A DNA stretch of 64,000 nucleotides from contig NZ_WLYX01000001.1 in assembly GCF_009707705.1 (NCBI RefSeq), forward strand, positions 372,001 to 436,000, written 5' to 3'. The first letter of the stretch is position 1. Every line of letters starts with the position of its first letter. This stretch comes from Paludibacterium denitrificans. Lineage in GTDB: Bacteria; Pseudomonadota; Gammaproteobacteria; Burkholderiales; Chromobacteriaceae. The position numbers and the translations under genes were made by a program. Of the stretch, positions 7,734 to 16,200 are shown piece after piece. The notes beneath the pieces are model-generated. The model saw nothing but the letters and a program-made list of their open reading frames with translations. It did no database searches and had not been told where the DNA came from.

Positions 7734-9989
7734 TGTTCTTCTCTCCTATTAATGATTGCCAGCGAGGGCGATATCTTGGGTAGAACGTTGCAGGTACTTT
7801 TGCATCTGTACCGGAAGCGAGCAGTCTTCTGCCAGCCTTCGTAAAACTTCACTTTGTCGGCTGGCAGCGCTTGGCCGCTCCTAGCCATGGCGTCAAGCTC
7901 CAGCCACTGACGGAACTTGGTTTCGTCGCTCTGCGGCAGGCTAATCACCGGTGCGGGGGTTGACTGGCCGAGGTGGCGTTGTACGGCAGCCGGAATCTGG
8001 GCATGCATTCCGCGATCAACGGCATTGGTCGCTGCGGCGGCAGCACGGGTACCTGCGGTATTGACCGGGGAGGTCGGCTTCGGCATGGCTACCAGCGTCC
8101 CAGCCCGGGCGGCGTTGTGGCGCAGGATTTCTTGCACCACGTCGTCGGTATTGACCTTGCGGGCCATGGCCTTGAGTTCGCGTTTCTGGCGACCGACCTC
8201 GGCGGCCTGCATTTTCTTGGCCTTCTGGGCGACTTCACGGCGGTTCATACCGGTACGCTCCGGGCACTCGGCTACGCAGATAAACTGGCCATCGTGGAAC
8301 ACGTACACGCGGCCCAGATCCAGCGGATCCAGTCGCACCTGGACATCGCGGCCAACCAGGTTGACGGCCAGTTCCGGGGCGATAAACCGGGCATCGTCGA
8401 TCTTCAGACCCTTCTTCTGGACCGTGCGCTGGATGCGTTCGGCCAGCAGGACATCCAGCAAACGCGGGTTTTCGATGCGCTCCACCGAACCTGTCCAGGA
8501 CGCAGCCTTCTCGAACGGACTCATTCCCAGTGCGCTGTGCTTACGGTTGTGGTATCGCACCAGCCAGTCATCACAAAAGGCCTGCAGTTCTGCTGCGGTC
8601 ATTGCTACGTCCACCACCTCGTTCTTGGTGAACAGCCGCTCACTGAAGGCCTTGCGGGCCTCAATGGCCTTGCGGTCAGCCACGTTGTGGCCGATGTAAC
8701 CGGGCAGCAACTCCAGCAGATCGTGGCTGAAGGTATGGAAGAAGTGCTCAATGTGCGGCTTGTGCCATGGCTGGAACGGCGGGCACTTGGTCTGTTCGAT
8801 GTCCAAGGCGCGGAAAACGTCATCGACATAGACGCCCACGTATTCCTGACCGTTATCGGTCTTCGCCTCTTCGCACTTACCCCAATCCAGCAGGGCAGCA
8901 CGTACCAAGGCACCAACACCCACGGCCCGGGAGGACTTGGCCACCAGCAGCTTGGCGTTGCGGCCCCAGACGTCGATCACGCCCAGCAGGCAGTGGCGGC
9001 CATCTGCCAGCATCAGGTCGGCCGGTGTGGAGTCAAACTCCCAGCGTTGATTCAGGCGCAGTACGTCTTCAGAGGAGGAGCCTTGCGCCACCATGAAGCT
9101 GTTTTTCCACTGGTCCGGGTTGGAAATAGCGGTGAACAGCTCAGCGTTCTGCTTTTTCCACTCATTCAGGAAGCGGCGGAAAGCGTGGTAACTCGGCACC
9201 TTGATAGAGGCATGGCCATCAAAGCGGGCCTTGGCGGCATCCTCCGGGTGAACTGGCTTTACATGCGGATTGGCCACCACCATGGCGACGGTGAAATCAT
9301 GCAAATCCTTCTGCACACTGATCGTGCATTTGCCCTTACGGTGTGCGCCGTCATTACCATCGACAAAGGCGGCAAGGCCGACTTTTTCATAGTCAGACAC
9401 CCACAGTTGCAGAGTGCGCAGGGCAATGCTGGTGATCACCCCGGCCGTGGCCGGGGCCAGCTCTGGGTACTGCACTTTGTTGGCCTGCAGATGACCTGCA
9501 TTGAAATGACTGACAAATCCCTCATACAAGGCATTGGTTGGCTTCATGCCACGCAGTTTCAGAAAACCATACCAAGCCATCACAACGGCGCGGCGGGCTT
9601 CGAAGCGGGCAACCTGCTTCACAGTCAGATGTGGCAGCCGAAGCAGCACGGCCTGGTCTGACTCGCGGCGGGCTTCGGCATCCAGCAGGCCGATCTGGGT
9701 GCTGGGAACCTTGGAATTGTTCGCTTTGGCCGGTGCAGTCTTCGGGTCCATCAGTTGACTGATATGGGCATCAGCGGCAGCGCGGTTCTTGATGGCATTG
9801 ATTGCCTCAAGCGGAAGACTAGTGATGGCGTATTCTTGGCCACCGCCACGACCTTTGCGCTTGCGGGATTCCCATGCATTGCGGCTGGCTGCAAGTTGCA
9901 AGCCGCGCTCACTTTCAGGCAAGCCCTGGCAGTTTCATCGAAGCCAGTTCAGCTGCGCTGTAGTGTGTTTTAAGTTCGACCTGGCTCAT
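7730..9989 (-). CDS. MuA-like DDE transposase
   Basis: The phage integrase/transposase. Seen: an N-terminal Mu-type DNA-binding domain (MSQVELKTHYSAAELASMKL, then SRNAWESRKRKGRGGGQEY), then a DDE core with the first Asp in WEFDSTPADL, the second in AKTDNGQEY, and the Glu in KPHIEHFFHTFSHDL, followed by the beta-barrel and a helical C-terminus. About 752 aa once one extra base at GCCCTGG 9923-9929 is removed (KLPGLPESERGLQ). The last 30 residues look odd and may reflect a further small indel. ATG 9989 has GGAGG upstream. With MuB it makes the transposition module. Confidence 0.9.
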
Positions 9990-10033
9990 GCCCGGCCTCC
10001 TTGCTGGGTGAGGACTCTGCCAATTTGGGTAGA

Positions 10034-10621
10034 ATGGCGATGCAGGCCGCAAACGTGCATGTCATAAACCTTCATTGGAAAGCCCTCGTGAAAGAGTTAC
10101 TAAGAACGACGGAGAAAGTGTTGAATCGGGCAGTCATGGCAACCGGGACCATTTCTGCATTGCTGACCATCGTGGCAATCGGCATCGTGATGGCACTTTT
10201 TGAACACACTCCGATATGGCTGGCAGCTTCTTTCTTGGGACTGTTTGGCCTGGCTGAGGTACTTCAGCGGAACGCCAAGGCCAGCCTCGAACAGCGATTG
10301 CATACGCGTGAGCCAGATGTCCGATTCTTCGATGCAGCCCTCCAGTGCAATGGGAAAAGTGATGTGTGCGTAGTAAAGCAATTCCGCTACGGAGGCCTTT
10401 TCTTCAACGTTCTTAGCCTTGAGCACGTAAAAGCACCCATGGCCCTCGCAGGCCCACTGTGTCCCCGATGCCGTGGACACTTGGCAGAACGGCGCAAAGT
10501 AAGCTTCCCTTTCAGACATCAGATCACCCACGTCTGCGCATGTGGATTTACCCAGCACAGCACGCATACGCTTGGAGAGCTTGAGAAGGAGGCTCGAAAG
10601 ATGTCCGGCCTTATCGATTAG
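10034..10621 (+). CDS. Two-TM membrane protein with zinc-finger tail, prophage cargo (moron-like)
   Basis: Opposite in strand to the early operon, between MuA and the ner side. About 195 aa. Two membrane segments lie near residues 33-75 (ISALLTIVAIGIVMALF and WLAASFLGLFGLAEVL). The C-terminus has CPRCRGHLAERR and HVCACGF, a four-Cys zinc-binding pattern. ATG 10034 was chosen; a TTG at 10001 is in the same frame. The opposite-strand ORF here has no such features. Inverted orientation inside a phage operon suggests a gene expressed in the lysogen, perhaps superinfection exclusion; this is inference. Confidence 0.6.
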   Translation: MAMQAANVHVINLHWKALVKELLRTTEKVLNRAVMATGTISALLTIVAIGIVMALFEHTPIWLAASFLGLFGLAEVLQRNAKASLEQRLHTREPDVRFFDAALQCNGKSDVCVVKQFRYGGLFFNVLSLEHVKAPMALAGPLCPRCRGHLAERRKVSFPFRHQITHVCACGFTQHSTHTLGELEKEARKMSGLID

Positions 10622-10636
10622 CCACGTTCTCACGGC

Positions 10637-10807
10637 CTACTCCTCAAACAGTTCAAGTTCCGGTTGCCCGGTTTTGATGACGTTCTCGCGGTGGTACGCC
10701 ACCTGCGAGAGCACCTCATTCAATACGCTGAGGGTTTCCGGCAGGTCGGACTGTCCCCGGTAAAACTGTTCCGGGAGCATCACGACTTTTCCGAAGTTGG
10801 CCTGCAT
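10637..10807 (-). CDS. Small phage early protein
   Basis: A 56-aa frame (MQANFGKVVMLPEQFYRGQS ... QPELELFEE). The frame is also open further upstream (VVSIPTGKKASSSDLGE) to the preceding HTH gene, so the true start may lie near 10855 with a non-ATG codon. Acidic C-terminus. No family recognised. Confidence 0.5.
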   Translation of the reverse strand: MQANFGKVVMLPEQFYRGQSDLPETLSVLNEVLSQVAYHRENVIKTGQPELELFEE

Positions 10808-10857
10808 TTCGCCTAGGTCGCTTGAGCTGGCTTTTTTACCTGTCGGGATGCTGACAA

Positions 10858-11109
10858 CTAGCTTTCCGCAAGCAATAGCCGGTACTCAATGACATTGGCC
10901 GATCCGCAAAGCACCGAGAACTGCAGCAATCGGCCAGCAGGCATCTCGCAGTCGGACACCCAGCGAGCATAAGTTGAGCGGTTGGTACCCATCAGCTCTT
11001 CCATCTGCTTGCGCGGGCGGCGGTGTGCTTTAAGGGCATTGGCTTCATCAAGATCGAAAGCCTCTACAAGGCTTGTAGGTCTGCGGGTTTTCCCGCCGTT
11101 GTTTCTCAT
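10858..11109 (-). CDS. Phage DNA-binding protein, HTH (Cro-like position)
   Basis: An 83-aa protein with a helix-turn-helix in the middle (KQMEELMGTNRSTYARWVSD). ATG 11109 lies 8 bases after GGAG. It is the second gene of the early operon after Ner, where Mu-like phages carry a small regulator ahead of the transposase. The exact role is not known. Confidence 0.6.
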   Translation of the reverse strand: MRNNGGKTRRPTSLVEAFDLDEANALKAHRRPRKQMEELMGTNRSTYARWVSDCEMPAGRLLQFSVLCGSANVIEYRLLLAES

Positions 11110-11170
11110 GGCATTACTCCTTACGCAGAGAATCTGTGTAGTAGCCATTAGGTCTGTTCGCCCCTACCAT

Positions 11171-11488
11171 TCACTTAACAGCAACAGCCGTGCGGGATGC
11201 CGCTGGCGTATTTGCAGACGAAAGGGGAATAGTTGGGAAAACCGGCTTAAAATGGCGCTTTGCGTAGCGGCTTGGCCAAATTTCTTTTGCATCTACTCCA
11301 ATAGCGGTTGCGATAATTTCTTCCGCCTTCGGATAAGGTCTATCTAAGGCTGATTTGAGCGTTCCAGCGCTCAAGCCTGCACCTTCAGACAGCTTGCGAA
11401 GAGACCAGCCAGCCTTGTGTAGTGCCGCTACGATGTCCGCCCGGTGCCAGTCCTCGGCGGTTTTTTTTACGGCTTGTAATGCACTCAT
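11171..11488 (-). CDS. ner: Ner-like early regulator
   Basis: A 105-aa protein whose first 70 residues match the Ner/Nlp fold: DWHRADIVAALHKAGWSLRK, LSEGAGLSAGTLKSALDRPY, then a helix ending AKEIWPSRY. Ner turns down the early promoter and the repressor promoter after infection. First gene left of the operator, divergent from the repressor, exactly as in Mu. ATG 11488 preferred over upstream alternatives. Confidence 0.85.
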   Translation of the reverse strand: MSALQAVKKTAEDWHRADIVAALHKAGWSLRKLSEGAGLSAGTLKSALDRPYPKAEEIIATAIGVDAKEIWPSRYAKRHFKPVFPTIPLSSANTPAASRTAVAVK

Positions 11489-11524
11489 GAGCAACCCCAA
11501 ACAGTTGAAATCATGGGTGCATAG

Positions 11525-11585
11525 TAACTCCGAAAGAAGTAGATGTGCAACCTCGTTTTTGCATTTCGGACTTCTTTCGGAGTTA
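11525..11585. promoter_or_regulatory. Phage operator: perfect 16-bp inverted repeat between ner and repressor
   Basis: TAACTCCGAAAGAAGT (11525-11540) is repeated exactly, inverted, at 11570-11585, with a 29-base spacer. It lies in the 122-base gap between two divergent genes, repressor and ner. This is the expected place for the lysis-lysogeny operator, with one site facing each promoter. I did not assign -10/-35 boxes. Confidence 0.75.
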
Positions 11586-11610
11586 TTTAACGTGTACTTT
11601 TGAGGTTTTT

Positions 11611-12443
11611 ATGACTAAATCTATTGATAAACAAGAGGTTGCGTATACCAGTAGGGTCGGAGAAGCCTTGGAAAGGTTTGTTCGGAGTTGCTCCGAAAAA
11701 CCTCAAATAGAGTTTTCTAAGTTCGGCGAACGGATTAAGAAGGTTAGAACAGATATTGCAGGGCACACTCGCGATCAGTTCGCGGAGTACACGGGTATCA
11801 CCAGAAGCTCATTACAGCTGTATGAGGATGGAAAGCGCGAGCCGAAAGCATCCCTGCTTGCCCTTATTTCAGTCTTGTATGGGGTTCACCCGGATTGGCT
11901 GCTGCTGGGGTTAGGGGAGATGCTCAAAGCGAACTGGTCGCCTCTTGGTACGGATTCCTCTCAGCCATCCGCCAAGACAGGGTCTTGCGAATGCCATGAC
12001 ACGCTTGGCAATCCTGTTGATCTAGAGGAGTTTGTTTTCATTCCTCGCTACAACCTCAAGGCTGCAGCAGGGCATGGTGCGGCTGTTGCAGGTGAAGCAC
12101 CGATGTTCTCAATGTCTTTCCGGCGCTACTGGATAGAAAACTATCTGCGCGTAGACCCTAAGGACTTGTCTGTACTGTCGGTGAAGGGGGACTCAATGGA
12201 GGGTGTACTGAATAACAAGGATGTGATCCTTGTTAATCATGCCGATACCGCTCCAACCAGCGGTCTGTATGTGCTTCGGATGGATGGGGATCTGATTGTG
12301 AAACGTGTCCAGAAGCTACCGGATCGAAGTTGAAGATATTGAGTGCTAATGAGGTGTATGAACCGTTCGTTATCGATATGATCAGCCCTGAGGCGGACTT
12401 CGCGGTGATTGGCCGTGTTGTCTGGTTCGGCCGTCAGATCTAA
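11611..12443 (+). CDS. Phage CI/LexA-like repressor with S24 peptidase domain
   Basis: The master lysogeny repressor. N-terminal helix-turn-helix (RDQFAEYTGITRSSLQLYED), a linker, and a C-terminal S24 domain with the catalytic Ser in VKGDSMEGVL and the Lys in DLIVKRVQ, so it is likely cleaved after DNA damage. Start 11611 is preferred over the upstream in-frame codon at 11545. The text stops at KLPDRS. Adding one G at CCGGATCG (about 12319) extends it to ISPEADFAVIGRVVWFGRQI and 277 aa, the normal end of this family. Divergent from ner across the operator. Confidence 0.85.
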
Positions 12444-12468
12444 TGTAGCGTTTAATTCTTAACGCAAA

Positions 12469-12502
12469 AGGCCGCGCAAATGTTTTGTGTTTGTCGCGGC
12501 CT
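12469..12502 (+). terminator. Hairpin after the phage repressor
   Basis: AGGCCGCG (12469-12476) pairs perfectly with CGCGGCCT (12495-12502) around an 18-base loop, 26 bases after the repressor stop. There is no clear T-run after it, so it may be a weak terminator or a mRNA-stabilising hairpin. Confidence 0.5.
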
Positions 12503-12637
12503 CAATGCAACGGCGGCGCCCAGTGTATTTTGACTGGTTAATCCGGGCTGAAATCTAATACTGGCGCGGATCATCCCATATCATCCCGGGTCTTCCCACT
12601 AGCTTTCCCTCACTGCAATACTTCCTGCACAACCACA
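12503..12637. mobile_element. Outer end of the Mu-like prophage (candidate attachment end)
   Basis: No gene here. The host GGDEF reading frame is normal down to QGQHN on the right and becomes foreign at 12637. Read inward on the - strand, the foreign DNA begins TGTGGTTGTGCAGG, consistent with the 5'-TG terminus of Mu-like elements. Within it, ATCATCCC is repeated 11 bases apart (about 12572-12590), possibly part of transposase-binding sites. The whole prophage part runs from before position 1 to here. The exact base and the duplicated target need the other end. Confidence 0.6.
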
Positions 12638-14459
12638 GTTGTGCTGCCCTTGCGCCATGGCATGACGGCTGCGCGTCAGCCAGAACGCACGGTTAGGCAA
12701 GCCGGTGAGGCTGTCATGATGGGCAAGAAACTCGACGCGCGCTTCGGCCTGACGGGTGGCATCCAGCTGGTTTTGCAATTGCTGGTTGGCTTCGGCCAAC
12801 TCGGCGGTGCGCGCGGTCACCTTGCTTTCCACCCGGCGCGTATAGCCGGTGAGAATCAGCAGGAAACCGCCAAACAGCCCGGTCATGGCCAGCCCACCGA
12901 CAAACGTTGCCCATTCCAGCCAACTGCGCATGCCAGACAGGTAACTGTCGTTGGCACGCAAGCGTAGCGACCAGATACGGCTTAAGCAAACTGGAAGCTG
13001 CTGGTCAGGTGCGGATGACGGCCAAACCAGCCTTCATGCGCACAACCTTCTGGCCCGGACAGGCGCTTACTGCCGGTAGAGCCCTGTTTATCCATCAAGC
13101 AGACGTCAATATCGCGGCGTTCGGCATGAGCCAGCGCCGACTCCGGGATATCGTCCATGCGGAATACGCTGGAGACGATGCCCAGCAATTGATTGGGTTC
13201 GATCAGCGCGGAGTTGGAGCGGCCAAACACCGCCTGATACACAACAATACCGCGTTGTTGGCGATTTTCCTGTACCAGACGGATGGCTCCGGTGGCTTCC
13301 GGCTGGCCGGATTGCTCGGTCCGCCGCACGGCCGCCGCCAGAATGGGGGAAGACAGGATATCCAGCCCCAGCACCTTGCTGTTGCTGGCAAACGGTTCGA
13401 CATAGGTGATCGGCAAATAGCGTGCGGCCGAGGGGGAAACAAAGGTTTTGCTTAAGCACTGTCACGCGCCGGGATGGAGAAGTGATTGTCGCGCATTTCC
13501 TGCGCCAGACGCTGTTCAAAGCCCTCACGGCTACCGCGCTGCACCAGCGGACTCCAGCCAAGGTTTTGCGTACCGCTGAAGCGTGCCAGCCACGGCGTGG
13601 TGGCTTGCAGCCAGTCGCGGCGGCTGGAATCGGGCTGGAACGTCATTAGCTGCTGTAGCGACAACACCGCGTTCAACTGGATTTCCAGACGTTTTTTCAC
13701 CAGCTGTTCGATCTGGCTGGCGTCACGATTGAACTGCGCCTGAATGCGCAGCGACTCCCAGTGATGAACCAACAGGCTCAACACCGCCAGCATGGCGGTG
13801 ACGGCGACCATGGGCAGCACAATCGCCGGGCGTCTGGGCTGCCACAACGAGCGGGGTTGGCCGAACAACGCCATCATCAGGGGGAACACCAGCAAGCCGC
13901 CAAAGGTATCGCCCAGCCACCAGTTCCAGCCATTGAAGACGGCATCGTCCGGCGGGATGACGCCCAACAGCGTCAGCACCGGCACGCTGATACCGGAACA
14001 CACCAGACACGACAGGGGGATGACCAGCAGATAGAGCTTGGCGATGGTAAACGGGGCATCCAGCCGGTTCGGCCAACCCACCAGCCGTATCAACGCCCCC
14101 CCCGCCAGCGCCTGTACCGTGGCAGCCGATGGCACCAGCAACAACGCCAGCAGACTCCAGCCATGCACGCTGGATTGCCAGCCCGCGGCGCACTGCACCA
14201 GCAAGGAGCCAAGCCACACGCCCGGCCATTTGCCGCGCCCCCAGAGCAACAGGGTCACCGGGGCAATCCCCGCAGACGGAAAAATGGGGGCGGTATAACC
14301 GGGAGGAATCGCCGGATAGAGCGAGAGCACACCTACCACCGCGTAAACGACAGCAAGCACGAGTGTAGGAGCGATACTGAAACGCAAGTGGCATTCCCCC
14401 ATCACGAAGCCAGAATTGGTCGACCAGTTATAACAGTGCGACAGAATAGCATCATCCAT
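12638..14459 (-). pseudogene. MASE1-CHASE-GGDEF diguanylate cyclase gene cut by the prophage
   Basis: A membrane sensor for c-di-GMP synthesis. The N-terminal about 280 residues hold roughly eight membrane helices (MASE1 pattern: PIFPSAGIAPVTLLLWGRG, FNGWNWWLGDTFGGLLVFPL). A periplasmic CHASE domain (LARFSGTQNLGWSPLVQR) follows, then one helix, a coiled coil (KVTARTAELAEANQQLQNQL), and the start of GGDEF (HHDSLTGLPNRAFWL). The GGDEF domain is cut at QGQHN by the prophage at 12637, so the protein is probably inactive as a cyclase. Two further breaks at GCTTAAGC 12980-12987 and 13450-13457 revert to GCCGGC (FAGRIWSLRL; RDSAGKTFVSP). The start may be 14402 instead. Confidence 0.85.
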
Positions 14460-14729
14460 CCAACATAATGCACACTCAGATCAAAGAGGGGGCCGCGAGG
14501 GCCGACGGCCTCTCACGGCGACCTCATCCGTAACGCAGGCATTGCTGCTTAAGCAAGAGTGGTATCACGCCAACAAAATGGCATTTTTGGCATGGACATT
14601 GCATAACTCAATTGCCAGCAGCCGTTTTGTCATATCCAATCCGGATAATAAAAGTTTTGTGAAGCAGTCAGCCTTATCGCTACCGCTGGTCGTCAACACG
14701 GCCATTCAGGCACAAGGGGGAAGCAACGC
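14460..14729. other. Divergent intergenic region
   Basis: 270 bases between the disrupted GGDEF gene and the sensor kinase. It must contain promoters for both directions. It also contains a GCTTAAGC (14547-14554) that by analogy probably stands for GCCGGC. A 63-codon frame from 14542 has no recognisable protein character. Nothing else seen. Confidence 0.4.
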
Positions 14730-16200
14730 ATGACGGATGCCACCATGTTTGGCACGTTGCCCGACGACACGGACCCGGCGGGGCTATGGCTTGCGCTGTT
14801 CAGTGCGCGGCCGTTCGGCCTTGCCGTCATCGACCGCCAGCTGCGCTATTGCCTGATCAACCCGTTGTTGGCCGAAGCCAATGGCCGCAGCGTTGACGAA
14901 CACCGGGCTAAGCCTGTGCGTGAAGTATTGCCCGACCTTGCCCCAATGCTGGAACCGCTGCTGCGTCAGGTCATCGACAGCGGCGTTGCCCTGATGGACG
15001 TGGAAGGCTGCGTGCCGCCACCCCATACAGGCGAACACGCGCCACGCGAGTGGATTGCCAGCTACCTGCCCTACCGCAACCGTCACGATGAAATCGCCTG
15101 GCGTCATCGCCATGGTGCGCGAGGTGTCGCGCGAGCGGCAGGCAGAACGCCAGTGGCAAAAAATCGAGGCGCGTTGCCAGCAGGTGGTGGAATCAGCACT
15201 GGACGGGCTGATCATGATCGACCAGCACGGTGTCATTGTGCTGGTCAACCCGGCGGCTGAAGCGATGTTTGGCTATCGCCGCGAAGAGTTGATCGGCCAA
15301 CCGCTGTCGATCCTGATCCCGGCGCGTTTCCTGCCGCGCCATGACGATCTGGTCACCGCTTACCTGCATTGCCCGACCGGGCGCAGCCCGGGTCAGCAAC
15401 GCGGCATCATCGGACAACGCCGCGACGGTAGTGAGTTCCCGGCCGAAGTCGGCCTGTCACCACTGCATAACAGCGATGGCCTGCAGGTACTGGCCACCAT
15501 TACCGACATGAGCGCCCGCATGGCGGCGCAGGCCCAGATCGAACAGTCGTTACGGGAAAAGACCGCGCTACTGAATGAAGTGCATCATCGGGTCAAAAAC
15601 AATCTGCAGGTGATTTCCAGCCTGCTCAACCTGCAAACCCGACATGCCAGCGCAGAAACCCGCCGCGTGATGGCGGAGAGCCAGAATCATGTCAAGGCCA
15701 TGGCGCTGATCCACCAGCTGCTGTACGAGCGCGGTGACTTTTCCCGCGTGCACATTGGTGTTTACCTGCAGCGGCTGCTGATTTTATTGCATCACAGCAT
15801 GAATCCGGACGGCCAGCAGGTGCAATTGACACATCGCGGCCTGGACACCCCGGTGTTTCTGGATTTGCAACGCGCCATTCCATGCGGGTTGCTGGTGAAT
15901 GAACTGGTCACCAACGCCCTGAAGCACGCGTTTCCCGACGGACGTTCGGGCAACATTGAGGTGGTGCTGTCCGGCAGCGCCAATCATCAGGCCGAGTTGC
16001 AGATCAACGACGATGGTATTGGCATTCCAGATCACATACAGCCCGGAGCCGTCCCCACGTTGGGGTTTCAGCTGCTGCCCATGCTGGTGGAGCAGCTGAA
16101 AGGGCAATGGGAACTGCAGCGCAAGCCGGAAGGCGGCACCCGTATTAGTCTCCGCTTTACCGGCTCCAGTCATGAGGAGAGCGCAGATGACGCTCGGTAG
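14730..16200 (+). CDS. PAS sensor histidine kinase (HisKA_2 type)
   Basis: A soluble two-PAS kinase. PAS1 lies at about residues 30-115 (AVIDRQLRYCLINPLLAEAN). PAS2 lies at about 155-270 (ALDGLIMIDQHGVIVLVNPA). The HisKA_2 box is LNEVHHRVKNNLQVISSLLN with the phospho-acceptor His. A HATPase domain has NELVTNALKHAFPDG (N box) and INDDGIGIP (G1). About 489 aa after fixing one break at GCCTGGC 15096-15102 (GCCGGC gives NRHDEIAGVIAMVREV). It overlaps the next response-regulator gene by 14 bases, so the two form a signalling pair. No membrane segment, so the signal is cytoplasmic. Confidence 0.85.

Noticed and set aside
7973..9661. 562-codon + strand frame opposite MuA
   Set aside because: It lacks protein character and lies fully opposite the transposase, which carries complete DDE motifs. 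A shadow frame.
10100..10633. - strand frame opposite the phage membrane protein
   Set aside because: The + strand frame has two membrane helices and a zinc-ligand pattern; the - strand one has neither.
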